Made by a program: the position numbers and the translations under genes
Assembly: GCA_963575745.1 (NCBI GenBank)
Contig: CAUYUJ010022556.1
Location: 1 to 64,000, forward strand
Reading direction: 5' to 3'
Origin: Prorocentrum cordatum
Lineage: Eukaryota; Sar; Dinophyceae; Prorocentrales; Prorocentraceae
DNA length: 64,000 nt
Shown: piece after piece, positions 1 to 9,545 of the stretch
Layout: every line of letters starts with the position of its first letter
How positions within the stretch are numbered: position 1 is the stretch's first letter
The notes under the pieces: model-generated
What the model saw: only the letters and a program-made list of their open reading frames with translations
Told to the model about the DNA's origin: nothing
Databases searched by the model: none

Positions 1-186
1 TTAGACAGCCAGCCACCCCAGCCTGCCACCCCTGTCTTAGACGGCTGGCCACCCCTGGGGGAGCCGCTCCTTTTATAGGGCAGCGGAAGTGTCTCCCGGC
101 TCCCATTCAAAGTGCTCCCGGCGCGCGACAGACACGCGGCTGCCGAAGAGGGAGGGAGGCAAGGAGGGAGGAAGGGAGAGAGGGAA
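1..186. other. Unassigned left edge with short direct repeat
   Basis: The motif TTAGACRGCYRGCCACCCC occurs at 1 and again at about 37, giving a short direct repeat. No gene is recognised before the microsatellite starts. Confidence 0.4.
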
Positions 187-515
187 GGAGGAGGAGGAGG
201 AGGAGGAGGAGGAGGAGGAGGAGGAGGAGGAGGAGGAGGAGGAGCGAAGAGGAGGAGCTGGAAACGGAGGAGGCGGATGAGAGATGAGATGAGGATGAAG
301 AGGAGGAGGAGGAGGAGGAGGAGGGAGGAGGAGGAGGGGAGGAGGAGGAGGAGGAGGAGGAGGAGGAGGGAATAGGAGGAGGAGGAGGAGGAGGAGGAGG
401 AGGAGGAGGCGAGGAGGAGAGGAGGAGGAGGAGGAGGAGGAGGAATAGGAGGAGGAGGAGGAGGAGGAGGAGGAGGAGGAGGAGGAAGAGGAGGAGGAGG
501 AGGAATAGGAAGAGG
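187..515. repeat. (GGA)n microsatellite tract with interruptions
   Basis: This is an almost uninterrupted GGA array broken by short AT-containing variants near 245-300, 370 and 505. Long Glu/Gly/Arg or Ser/Pro/Leu frames across it are artefacts of the trinucleotide repeat. Confidence 0.95.
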
Positions 516-866
516 AGCAGGAAGAGGAATAGGAAAAGGCGGAGGAGGAGGGTGCTTGAAGTGATATGGCCCAAGGGCGCTTCAACCCCAGTGGTGGGAC
601 CAAAGGCCTGGTGCACTACCTTGCTGTGCAACCGAATGACAGGACATGTCCTGCCTCGGGGCAGTGCAGCCAGGGAGATCACATCGAAGACCCCTTCATG
701 CTCAAACCATTGCGGACAAATTGTTTCCCCGCGGCCGCTCCGTTTGGGCCAGCCAGAGAGTTTAGGAAACCGGTTGTCCGCCAAACGCCGAGGAGGAGGA
801 AGGCCATAGAGGAAAAGGAGGAGGAGGAGCAGGAGGAGGAGGAGGAGGAGGAGGGGGAGGAGGAGA
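516..866. other. Unassigned sequence ending in a short (GGA)n
   Basis: Positions 516-800 are non-repetitive with no recognisable protein in any frame. A GGA-rich tract follows at about 811-866. Confidence 0.4.
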
Positions 867-1041
867 GGAGTACAGGAATACAGGGGCGTGGGGGCGCCGT
901 CCGTCTCGCGAACAGCGCTCCGCGGGACCTCAAAAGAGGTCGAAGGCCAGGCCGAACGACGCCGCGTCGTTCCGCCGCCTGCGCCTCGGCGCCGCCCGCC
1001 CTCGGTGAGGTGGGCCGCGCCGCAGCCATGGAAGCCGCCGC

Positions 1042-1856
1042 CTAGCCCTCCTCGCCGTTGCGGGTGGGCGAGGGGCTCGGCGGCGGCAGCGAAGAGGTCT
1101 GCGGGCTGGACCCTGCCACATCCTCTTCGCTGCTGGGCACCTCAGCACCCGCGGGCGGCACCACCGCTGCGCCAGCGGCGCGGGGCTGGCCCTCGGCCGC
1201 CTCCCCCGCAAGGCCGCCCCGCTGGCCGCCAGAGTCCGGGCCAACGGCGGCCGCGCCAGCGCCCTGCGCCGGTGGCCGCCTGCGCTCGCCAGGCGCCCAG
1301 CCGATCCGCGGCGAATCGGGGCCTCGCACAGGGTCGGCCAGCCACCGACGGAGGACGTCCGTCTCGTACCTCCGCATGGAGACGGCCATCCACGCTTGGG
1401 AGTACGACAGGCCTCGGCGGTACCGCATGTACGCCCTGCGGTTGACCCCGCCGCGCGCTCATGCCCTGTCGCATATCTCGCGGCTGGCCCAGGACGGCCC
1501 CGACGTACGGCACGCAGTGCTGCGCCCAGTCGTCCGCCAGCTGAGCCTCTGTGTTGGTGGCCTCGATCCACCAGCGCGCCCCCCTCGCGAGCCTCCGTGC
1601 CGTGGCAGCTGGCCTGGGGGGACCACGCGGCAGCGGCTCCCTGGGCTGCCTCTTGGCCCCCACGGCGGGGCTGCGGCTCCTGACGGCGAAGCGCGCCGCA
1701 GGCCAAGGCCTCGGCCTGCACTGCTGCTGGAGCTCCTCGCACCGCACCTGCACTCGAGCGGGCAGCTCCGTGCGTCGCTCCCTCCTGTTCCTGGCGTTCG
1801 GGTCCAGCCTTGACCCTTGGCCAACACGGCTGGCCTCACGCTCCTCGATGCGCTGG
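1042..1856 (-). pseudogene. Unrecognised broken coding fragment
   Basis: Two consecutive minus-strand frames read like protein and are joined by an apparent frameshift near 1430-1450. The upstream part (1856 to about 1440) contains QRIEEREASRVGQG, WWIEATNTEAQLADDW and CVPYVGAVLGQPRDMRQ. The downstream frame (1428 to 1042) begins MRYRRGLSYSQAWMAVSMRR and ends in a Pro/Ser-rich tail before a stop. Mixed charged and aromatic composition sets these apart from the Arg/Pro/Ala shadow frames on the plus strand. The fragment abuts the (GGA)n at 1857, so its N-terminal side is cut off by the microsatellite. The family is not recognised. It could be a retroelement ORF1 remnant or an old retrogene, but I see no motif to choose between them. 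Confidence 0.35.
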
Positions 1857-1938
1857 AAGGAGGAGGAGGAGGAGGAGGAGGAGGAGGAGGAGGAGGAGGA
1901 GGAGAGGAGGAGGAGCGCGGAGGAGGAGGAGGAGGAGG
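1857..1938. repeat. (GGA)n abutting a spliced-leader relic
   Basis: This is a GGA array with one GCG-type interruption near 1917. It ends directly at the first base of the SL relic at 1939. The same arrangement is seen at 45818-45845. Confidence 0.9.
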
Positions 1939-1960
1939 TCCGTAGCCATTTTGGTTCAAG
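1939..1960 (+). other. Relict dinoflagellate spliced leader, 21/22 match
   Basis: The 22 nt match the conserved dinoflagellate SL with one substitution: GGTTCAAG replaces GGCTCAAG at the 3' end. The sequence continues with CTAGTC, not a GT donor, so this is not an SL RNA gene. It is the expected scar of a trans-spliced mRNA copied back into the genome. A weaker SL-like stretch (about 13/21) follows near 1976, possibly an older relic but not convincing. Confidence 0.88.
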
Positions 1961-2025
1961 CTAGTCTCAACCCCCCTTGTTGCCATTTCCCCTCGCGGCA
2001 TGTGGCGTCTGGAGAAAGGTTGAGG

Positions 2026-2517
2026 ATGGCGATACGGGAGGCGGCCGAACACGGCAACCAAGAGCGTCTGTCTTGCCGGTCCGCGGCGAGGCGAGCAGCC
2101 CAGGCTGCTGCAGCGGCTTCAGCGGACGGGGCGATCCGTCGGCTACAGAGCTGGCTGGCGGCAGCACAGGCGGAAGCGGCACAATTGCGAATGGCGTTGC
2201 AGTCGCTCAAGCAGGTTCTGATTGGAGGCGACCAATTGGCTGGTCGAGTACGACTGAATGAACATGTTCTTGCAGCAGGAATCGCCGACGTACCCATGCC
2301 CACGGTCGTCGTCGCCCGCAGGAGCTTGGCAGCCCACGAGTTCGGAATCCCAGTGTCGACCATCGTGGCTGCTGACCAGAAAGAGCTCAACCGCCTCCAG
2401 AGGGTCGGCGCTGCCAGCCGCCGTCGACGTCACCGACCCCGCGGCACCAATCCCACCAAACCTTTAGGGCGTAGGTGGTCTAGGGAGCTTCCTCTTCCAA
2501 CCCCCTTCTTCCCTTAG
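2026..2517 (+). CDS. Hypothetical 163-aa protein downstream of SL relic (probable retrogene)
   Basis: The ATG at 2026 is the first good start after the SL relic, 66 nt downstream, and opens 163 codons to a TAG at 2515-2517. Residues about 1-65 are Ala/Gln/Arg-rich and likely helical (RRLQSWLAAAQAEAAQLR). Residues 70-125 have a balanced composition (GRVRLNEHVLAAGIADVPM, TVVVARRSLAAHEFGIPV, ADQKELNRLQRVG). The C-terminus becomes basic and Pro-rich and may be read-through of former UTR. No known domain is recognised. The intronless frame with a 5' SL scar is what a re-integrated processed mRNA would give. Whether it is expressed cannot be judged, and the frame could be a decayed remnant. Confidence 0.5.
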   Translation: MAIREAAEHGNQERLSCRSAARRAAQAAAAASADGAIRRLQSWLAAAQAEAAQLRMALQSLKQVLIGGDQLAGRVRLNEHVLAAGIADVPMPTVVVARRSLAAHEFGIPVSTIVAADQKELNRLQRVGAASRRRRHRPRGTNPTKPLGRRWSRELPLPTPFFP

Positions 2518-3660
2518 GGAAAGGGTTTATTACTCTTCTCTATTGGTAAACACCCCCTCCCCCACCCGGCCGGCAGCCAACCCGGAACCATGCGCACACC
2601 ATGAGGGCCACCCCGCCATCCCTATCAAAAAACAACACACATGCACATTGAGGGGCCCGCCCTGCCAACACCCTCCACAATCCGTTTCAAAAAAATGCGA
2701 AGTGCACGTTGCAGCAAAATCTGGACAGTGCGCTGGCGCCCTGTGAGCACGTTGTATGTTTTGACAGGGATGGCGGGGCACCCTTAGTGAAACCGCTTTG
2801 TGCAGGACCACCATCCGCGTCAAAAACAATGCAAAATGCACGTTGCGACAACGTCGTGGGCATTGTATTGTGCCGGCCGCCCGCGATCACTTTGTTTTGT
2901 TTTTTTGACAGGGACGGCGGTAGTGCCCGCATGATGATGTTTTCTGTGCGCAGGCCCAGAACAGTGCTGACGCTCCCCACATCAGCATCTGGAGCATGCG
3001 GACAGGGGGCAGGACGTTTTTTTTTTTGTTTTGGGGGGGTGGTTAAAACACATTTTATTTTAAAAAGTATATATATAACAACGACGGCACACCGACCGCA
3101 TGTGGAGCCCGCGGCGAGCGTCGCGCACCAGGCGCCCGCTTTGGTTCATAGTGCCTGTCCATCCAATGGCGACCCCTGGCTATGCCGAGACTCGGACGCC
3201 ACTTCTGTGGTGGGAGGGCGGGTGGGAGTGAGCTAGACGGCTTGCGTGCGGAGGTGTCTTGATCACTGTTCCCTATTAATAAACACCCCCTCCCTCAGGC
3301 GACTGGTAGCCAACCAGGAACCATGAGACCCCCCCCACCATCCCTTATACAAAAGCCATGCAAAACACACTCTGCCTCCAAATTCGGAGCATTCGCAGCC
3401 AACCCGATGCGGCCTCACCCCACCATCCCTGTCAAAAAACAATACAGAGTACACTTGGCTGCGGCGGCGGCTGCGGCGGCGGCTGCGGCTGCGGCGGCGG
3501 CTGCGGCGGCGGACGCGGCGGTTTGGCCCCCAGTAGCTGCCCATCCAAAAACGACTGCTGAATATGCTGAGGCTCGGGCCAGACTCGGGTGCTACGTATG
3601 TGTTGGGAGGGCGGGTGGGAGTGAGCGAGACGGCCATCGGGCGGGGCGGGAGTCATGACC
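2518..3660. repeat. Cluster of ~30-bp modules in both orientations
   Basis: A module reading CCATCCCTRTCAAAAAAC, often followed by RTGCACGTTG, recurs near 2612, 2662, 2800, 3335 and 3420. Its reverse complement, TTTTGACAGGGAYGGCGG, occurs near 2763 and 2905. A longer direct repeat (AAACACCCCCTCCC... then AGCCAACC.GGAACCATG) occurs at 2548-2600 and 3281-3325. A GGC/GCG trinucleotide array lies at 3455-3515. No gene is seen. Confidence 0.65.
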
Positions 3661-4440
3661 CCTCCACAATTACGCAATATGAATACTACTCTCTCCTCCA
3701 TCCCCTGATGGCGTGCGGAAGATAGCGGGCATCCCTCCGCGTACTGTTATTACACAGGATTTCCCGGAGTTGGGTTTTCGCTGTTTTTTGTCAAACTGAT
3801 GCTCTCGCTAAGGCGCGGGCTTCATGTTTGGGCTTCCGCTCGTTCCGAATCGTGCTCCCGCTGCAACGCTGGCCTCCTTTCCGTGCTTCCGCTCGTTCCG
3901 AATCGTGCTCCCGCTGCAACGCTGGCCTCATTTCCGCGCTTCCGCTCGTTCCGAGCCGTGCTCCCGCGGCAGCGCTGGCGTCATTTCCCGCGCCATGTCA
4001 CGGCATGCAGTGCAATGCTAGGTTGCGTTCCGCTGCGCGATGCCATGTCTTCAGCTGCAGCTGTCATATCCAGTGCGTAAGTGCCACGTCATGCTATGCC
4101 ATGCTACGCTTTGATCTTCAACGCCATGCTATGCAATGTTATGTTCGGGGCCGCTGTGCGATGCCATGCTTTGCGTTGCAAAGCTTTGTGATGCAATTCT
4201 TCACTACGCCACGCCACGCCATGCTGTGACATACCATGCTTTGCGGTGCTCTTCTACGCCATGCCATGCCGTGCTCTACAATGCATCGCATACCCTTTCG
4301 GGATCATTGCCCTGCTCAACATCCGACTGTGCGAGTAGAGAGGGGATCTACGCCATGGTAAGGGGTGGGAGGAAGGGGTAGGATGTCAGATATGACGCGA
4401 GCGCACCTAGCTTGCCCTACCCCCTCCCCTGGACCTGGAC
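3661..4440 (+). repeat. Dispersed composite repeat, copy 1
   Basis: This copy shares ordered blocks with the reverse complement of about 8661-9290. The blocks are CACAATTAC.CAATATGAA, CCCCTGATGGCGT.CGGAAGATA, CGCGTACTGTT, CACAGGATTYCCCGGAGTTG, the 53-bp unit, GCCATGGTAAGGGRTGGGAGG, and GTCAGATATGACGCGAGCGC. Positions 4000-4310 are a CATGCTATGC-rich filler absent from the other copy. No coding potential is recognised. Confidence 0.75.
3833..3990 (+). repeat. 53-bp tandem repeat, 3 copies
   Basis: Units start at 3833, 3886 and 3939. Each begins CTTCCGCTCGTTCCGA and contains CGTGCTCCCGC.GC.ACGCTGGC. The third unit is the most diverged. Related sequence occurs inverted at about 9080-9130. Confidence 0.9.
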
Positions 4441-4800
4441 AGGAGATTCCGCGGGTGGTTGGAGCGTCTAAAAATGCCTCGGCGAGGGCTAAGGTGTTGG
4501 CCCCATTTGGCCTCCTGGGGGGGCGAGGCTGATTAAGAACCCCCCCTTCCTCTGATCGATCTCACCCAAGATGGCCCAAAGATGGCCCCCAAGGGTGCCC
4601 CAAGAGGCCCCCAGGAGGCCCTCACGCAGATCGGCGGGGTCAGGGTCCAAAAACACAAGGGATTCGCATAATTTTTCAAATTCGGTGGCACCCCTCACGC
4701 AGTATCATATGAAAATCATTTTGTGTCAAAGATTACCAATCGCCCTCGCATGAAGTTTCGACATTGCTTCACGACGGCGTCCAGGCACCCAATGACACCG
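4441..4800. other. Unassigned; carries a single copy of the 73-bp module
   Basis: Positions about 4610-4705 match the unit amplified at 13648-13935 (CTCACGCAGATC.GCGGGGTC, GGGTCCAAAAACACA, TTCGGTG.CACCCCTC). The following GCATGAAG.TTCGA.A.TGCTTCACGAC block (4748-4780) is also found after the 13.6 kb array, at 14105-14140. A GGCCCCCAGGAGG-type stretch lies at 4575-4620. Confidence 0.7.
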
Positions 4801-4814
4801 GAGAAAAAACCCAA

Positions 4815-5045
4815 TCAGATTTTTGTTGGGGCTATGGGGCTGTAGGGCCATAAAGCTATAAGGTTATGAGGCAATAGGGCTATAGGGCTATTGGGATATA
4901 GGGCTATAAGGCTATAGGGCTATAAGGCTGTAGAGCTATAGGGCTATAGGGCTATAAGGCTATGGGGCTATCGGGCTATAGGGCTATAGAACTATTGGGC
5001 TGTAGGGCTATGGGGCTATAAACTATAAGGCTATTGGGCTATTGG
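4815..5045 (+). repeat. 8-bp minisatellite GGGCTATA
   Basis: This is a degenerate tandem array of GGGCTATA/GGGCTATW with single-base indels. The same unit forms the large array at 59955-60850, and both arrays run directly into the CCCGGGCA / GGCCCGGCCACCGAAATCGG block. Confidence 0.92.
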
Positions 5046-5205
5046 GAACCCCGGGCACCCGGGCACCCAGGCCCGGCCACCGAAATCGGCGACCAACCTC
5101 ACCGGCCACCCGGGCACCCGGGCACCGCCGGGCACCCAGGCGCCCGGGCACCCGGGCCCGGCCACCGAAATCGGCGACCCACCTCACCTACACCTATGAT
5201 AGACC
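5044..5205 (+). repeat. CCCGGGCA repeat with twice-repeated GGCCCGGCCACCGAAATCGG block
   Basis: Short GCACCCGG-type repeats surround two copies of the conserved block GGCCCGGCCACCGAAATCGG, at about 5070 and 5155. A third copy lies at 60861, again next to a GGGCTATA array. The CCCGGGCA units are the complement of the CCGGGTGC units at 58.6-59.9 and 63.5-64 kb. Confidence 0.85.
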
Positions 5206-5229
5206 GCGCTCGTGGGGCCCGACAGACTA

Positions 5230-5630
5230 GAAGGGGGGCCCCAGCTTGAAGCTACCCCCCTCCCCCCTTCCTTGCTAAACGGGGGGGGTGCTTCGGAAGC
5301 CCCCCCCCCCCTCCCCCCTTTTCGTGGTCCGGAAGGGGGGGGGGGCTTCCAAGCTACCCCACCCCTCCCTCCCTTTAATTGAACCCGGGTGAGCCCCCCC
5401 CCCCCTTTGAAGCGGGGGGGGCTTCGGAAGCTACCCCCCCCCTCCCCCTCTTGTCGTGGCCGGAAAAAGGGGGGAGGGGGGCTTCCAAGCTACCCCCCTC
5501 CTCCCTCCTTTTAATGGAGCTGGGTGAGCCCACACGCCCCCTTTGAAAGGAAAAGGGGGGGGGGGCTTGAAGCCCCCCCCCCTTTCCCCCCTTTGGCCGC
5601 CCAGCTCCCGGAGCCATCGCCCTCCCTTTC
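5230..5630. repeat. G-run/C-run block with GCTTCCAAGCTACC modules
   Basis: Homopolymeric G7-G10 and C7-C10 runs alternate with GCTTCCAAGCTACC, GCTTCGGAAGC and TTTAATKGARC.GGGTGAGCC. Equivalent blocks in the opposite orientation occupy 8281-8660, with a short one at 9291-9400. Confidence 0.8.
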
Positions 5631-5639
5631 GCCTCCATT

Positions 5640-5736
5640 TATTCCCGCCCCTCTCCCTCCTCCTCTTCTTCCTTTTGCCTCCTCCTCTTCCTCGTCCTCC
5701 TCATCCTCCTCATAGTCATCATCGTCATCGTCATCG

Positions 5737-5810
<74 letters not shown>

Positions 5811-6088
5811 GTACTCCCCCGCGGGTCCTTCGTTCCGTTCCTCCTCCTCCTCCTCCTCGGTTTCTTCCTCCTCCTTCTCCTCCTCCATTTTTCCCTCCTC
5901 CTCCTCCTCCTCCTCCTCCTCATCATCATCATCATCATCATCATCACCCATCCCATCACCATCACCATCACCATCACCATCACCCCATCACCCATCACCA
6001 TCCATCACCATTCACCATACCATAACCCATCACAATCAACCATCACCATCACCATCACCATCACCATCACATTCACCATCACCATCAC

Positions 6089-6121
<33 letters not shown>

Positions 6122-6440
6122 ATCATCATCATCATCATTTTCATCATCATTCATCAATTCATATCATAATCATCATCCTTATCTTCTACTCGCCATCGCT
6201 CCTCCTCCTCTCGTTAATCCTTCTCCTCCTGCCTCCCCTCCTCCGTTTCCCCCTCCTCCTCCCTCCTCCTCCTATCCCCCTCCCCCTTCCTCTCCTCCAC
6301 ATCCTCCTTCCTCCTCTCCTCCTCTCCTCCTCTTTTCCTCCTTCTCCTCCCCCCCCCTCGCCCTCCTCATTCTTCCGCCTCCTCCTCCTCCTCCTCCTCC
6401 TCTTCCTCCCCCTCTCCGCCTCCCCCATCCTCCGCCTCCT
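5640..6440. repeat. (TCC)n and (CAT/CAC)n trinucleotide region
   Basis: TCC tracts at about 5640-5710 and 5838-5920, then CAT/TCATCA arrays at 5714-5810 and 5918-6175, then TCC-rich sequence to 6440. Poly-Asp, poly-His and poly-Met frames across it are artefacts. Confidence 0.95.
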
Positions 6441-6655
6441 CCTCCCCCAGCTGGCCGCCGTCTTACACGAACACTGCCAAAACCGACGGGCTGGCGTTCT
6501 CCGAATTACACTTCGTGCAACTTTCGGGGGGGGGGGGGAATAGTATTTTTCCCCACCCTCCTTGGTTGGGTATTCGTTTTGAATAGAGCAGTGTGGTCTC
6601 CACTTCCTCCTTTCCCGTCCCGTCTCCCTCTTGCCTCCTCCTGTCTTGCCTGCGG

Positions 6656-7680
6656 GGGGCTGCGATCTGTGAAACTGTCGCCACTTTCGAGGCTTGCTGG
6701 GGGGCCCAGCGCAGTGACGCCACGGGCGGACCCAAATTAGACCTCGTCGTCCCTGGGGGGCTGCGATCTGTGAAACTGTTGCCACTTTCGAGGCCTGCTG
6801 GGGGGCCCAGCACAGTGACGCCACGGGCGGACCCAAATTAGACCTCGCCGTCCCTGGGGGCTGCGATCTGTGAAACTGTCGCCACTTTCGAGGCCTGCTG
6901 GGGGGCCCAGCACAGTGAGGGCCACGGCGGACCAAATTAGACCTCGCCATCCCTGGGGGGCTGCGACCTGTGAAACTGTCGCCACTTTTCGAGGCCTGCT
7001 GGGGGGCCCAGCACAGTGAGGGCCACGCGCTGATTCAAATTAGACCTCGCCATCCCTGGGGGGCTGCGATCTGTGAAACTGTCGCCACTTTCGAGGCCTG
7101 CTGGGGGGCCCAGCACAGTGACGCCACGCGCGGACCCAAATTAGACCTCGCCATCCCTGGGGGGCTGCGATCTGTGAAACTGTCGCCACTTTCGAGGCCT
7201 GCTGGGGGGCCCAGCACAGTGACGCCACGGGCGGACCCAAATTAGACCTCGCCATCCCTGGGGGGCTGCGATCTGTGAAACTGTCGCCACTTTCGAGGCC
7301 TGCTGGGGGGCCCAGCACAGTGACGCCACGCGCGGACCCAAATTAGACCTCGCCATCCCTGGGGGGCTGCGATCTGTGAAACTGTCGCCACTTTCGAGGC
7401 CTGCTGGGGGGCCCAGCACAGTGACGCCACGGGCGGACCAAATTAGACCTCGCCATCCCTGGGGGGCTGCGATCTGTGAAACTGTCGCCACTTTCGAGGC
7501 CTGCTGGGGGGCCCAGCACAGTGACGCCACGGGCGGACCCAAATTAGACCTCGCCATCCCTGGGGGGCTGCGATCTGTGAAACTGTCGCCACTTTCGAGG
7601 CCTGCTGGGGGGCCCAGCACAGTGACGCCACGCGCGGACCCAAATTAGACCTCGCCATCCCTGGGGGGCTGCGATCTGAG
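6656..7680. repeat. 101-bp satellite, about 10 copies
   Basis: The anchor CTGCGATCTGTGAAACT starts at 6660, 6761, 6861, 6961 (variant), 7064, 7165, 7266, 7367, 7467, 7568 and 7669 (truncated). This gives a 101-bp period with occasional 1-3 bp shifts. Copies from 7064 on are nearly identical and the first four are more diverged. A 101-bp unit rotates the reading frame each copy, so the repeated peptide frames on both strands are a by-product. The last unit breaks off after CTGCGATCTG. Confidence 0.97.
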
Positions 7681-7925
7681 ATCCCCGCTTTCGAAGTGGC
7701 TAGGGTTGCTCAGGGATTGCAACTAATCAGCTTTATGTAGTCCTTGTCCTGAAGCCAGTGTCCTGCGAGTCTTCCGAATTCCGTCTGCAGACATATGTAG
7801 CCCTCGCTCCGCCATCGCCCCCCTTATAAAGTGTCCTAAAGTATTTGCGCCCCGCGTTTGCACAGGGGTTGGGTACGTCGCCACGGTAATGTTTCGTTCC
7901 CGGGCGTTGGCACGGGACGAGTTGA
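7681..7925. other. Unassigned spacer
   Basis: Non-repetitive sequence between the 101-bp satellite and the ATCGATT-rich region. Nothing is recognised on either strand. Confidence 0.3.
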
Positions 7926-8280
7926 ATGATACACTTGCGTTGCAATCGATTGCAATCCATTGGATTGCAAACGATTCGATTGCCATCCATTGGATTGCAA
8001 TCGATTGGATTGCATTCGGTTGAATTGCAATCGATTCAATCGATTGGATTGCAGGGGAGGGACAGGACGGAAGGGAGGGAGGGGAGGAGAGGGAGGGGAG
8101 GGAGGAGATGGAACGAAGGGTGGGGAGGGAGGGGAGGGAGCGGAGGGAGGTGGGGAGGGGGATTGCAGTGGAATGGAGTGCAATCGATTGCAAGCGATTC
8201 GATTGGGATTTTCGATCGTCGATCGTTGATCGTCGATCGTCCATCCTCGATCGTGGATTGTTCATTTTGGATCGTCGGCG
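7926..8280. repeat. CAATCGATTG / GATCGTCGATCG palindrome-rich region
   Basis: From 7935 to 8055 the sequence is built of TTGCAATCGATTGGATTGCA-like units centred on the palindrome CAATCGATTG. It resumes at 8165-8205. Positions 8207-8275 contain repeated GATCGTCGATCG-type units. A GGGAGGGGAGG purine tract (8055-8160) interrupts. Confidence 0.8.
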
Positions 8281-8660
8281 AAAGGGAGGGCGGAGGCTCC
8301 GGGGGCTGGGCGGCCAAAGGGGGCAAGGGGGGGGGGCAAGCTTCCAAGCCCCCCCCCCCTTTGGCACAAAGGGGGGGAGGGGGGTGGGAGCTTCCAGCAG
8401 GGCGGCTCCAAGGGAGGGGGGCGGTAGCTTAAGCACCCCCCCGGGGGTAGGGGGGGGTAGCTTCCGGGGCGGCCAAAGGGGGGTGGGGGGTGGGTAGCTT
8501 CCAAGCCCCCCTCCCCCTTTGCACGAAAGGGGGGGAGGGGGGGAGGTAGCTTCCAGCAGGGCGGCGCCAAGGGAGGGGGGGGTGGCTTAAGCACCCCCCC
8601 CCCCTTTGGAAAGGGGGGGGGGTAGCTTCTGGGGAGGGCCCAAGGGGGGAGGAGGGGGGG
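8281..8660. repeat. G-run block, inverted relative to 5230-5630
   Basis: Alternating G7-G9/C7-C9 runs with GGTAGCTTCC, GCGGCCAAAGGGGG and AGCTTCCAGCAGGGCGGC modules, the latter seen twice (8391 and 8551). Dense G-runs on both strands give strong quadruplex potential. Confidence 0.8.
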
Positions 8661-9290
8661 AGGCAAGCTAGGTGCGCTCGCGTCATATCTGACGTCCTAC
8701 CCCTCCCTCCCATCCCTTACCATGGCGCTGATTTTCTCTATCCGCGGACGCGTGTCGTAGCGGACCTGTGGCTCCGCGCGCGCGTGCGTAGTGGGTGGTG
8801 GTGCGCGTGCGTGCGTGCGTGCGTGTGTGCGTGGTTGTGGTGGTGGTGGTGGTGGTGGTGGTGGTGGTGGTGGTGGTGGTGGTGGTGGTGGTTGCTGTGC
8901 TGTTGGGTGCTGGTGGTGGTGGTGGTGGTGGTGGTGGTGGTGGTGGTGGTGGTGGTGGTGGTGGTGGTGGTGGTGGTGCGGCGCGGTGGTGGCGGGCGGA
9001 TGGGCGCGCGAGAAAGAGGCCCGCGCTGGGGCGAGAACGCCATCCTCGAACGGGAGGCCAAACACCGATCCGAAAATGAGGCCCACGCTGCAGCGGGAGC
9101 ACGATTCGGAACGATTCGGGAGCAGAAATGAGGCCGGCGCCTCAGCGAGAGCAGCATTTTAGAAAAAAACACAAGCGAAAACCCAACTCCGGGGAATCCT
9201 GTGTGTAAAAAAACAGTACGCGGGGGGGTGCCGAATATCTTCCGGACGCCATCAGGGGAAGTGGGAGAGTATTTTCATATTGTGTAATTG
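8661..9290 (-). repeat. Dispersed composite repeat, copy 2 (inverted)
   Basis: This is the reverse complement of the blocks listed for 3661-4440, in matching order, with a (GGT)n insertion in the middle. It begins with GCGCTCGCGTCATATCTGAC (8666) and ends with the TTCATATTGTGTAATTGTG block (9273-9292). Confidence 0.75.
8832..8979. repeat. (GGT)n microsatellite
   Basis: Two GGT arrays (8832-8890 and 8911-8979) are separated by about 20 bp. The array sits inside composite repeat copy 2. Confidence 0.97.
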
Positions 9291-9429
9291 TGTAAGCCCC
9301 CCCCCTGCAAAAAAAGGGGGGGAGGGGGGGGGTGCTTCCAACAAGGGCGGCTCAAGGGAGGGGGGGGGTAGCTTAAGCCTAGCCCCCCCTCCCCTTTGCT
9401 CGGGCCCTGTGGGCGCGCTCTCTCAAACC
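9291..9429. repeat. Short G-run block
   Basis: C7 and G7-G8 runs surround GGTGCTTCCAACAAGGGCGGC and GGTAGCTTAAGC. It is the same module type as 8281-8660. Confidence 0.7.
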
Positions 9430-9545
9430 TTTAATCCGCTAGGACCCCTACAGAGGCAAGCTCTGGTTGGGGAAACATAGCTCTGGCATACACCACTCTG
9501 ATAGAGAGGGGGCCGGCGGCAGAGGGCGAAGCCCTTAGGGATAAA
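9430..9545 (+). repeat. Dispersed modules shared with 60.9, 14.2 and 41.1 kb
   Basis: AATCCGCTAGGACCCC followed by GAGGCAAGCTCTG (9432-9465) recurs at 60906-60943. GGGGGCCGGCGGCAG followed by GGCGAAGCCCTTA (9507-9540) recurs at 14187-14217 and, with changes, at 41092-41120. Confidence 0.75.

Noticed and set aside
73-784. Poly-Ser/Leu and poly-Glu ORFs at the left edge
   Set aside because: They are translations of the GGA/TCC microsatellite.
3799-4381. Small ORFs across the 53-bp repeats and CATGC-rich region
   Set aside because: They follow the repeat unit (53 bp rotates frames) and have no protein-like composition outside it.
6656-7680. CRISPR array or repeat-protein gene at the 101-bp repeats
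   Set aside because: There are no unique spacers: the whole 101-bp unit repeats, and the period is not a multiple of three. The genome is eukaryotic.
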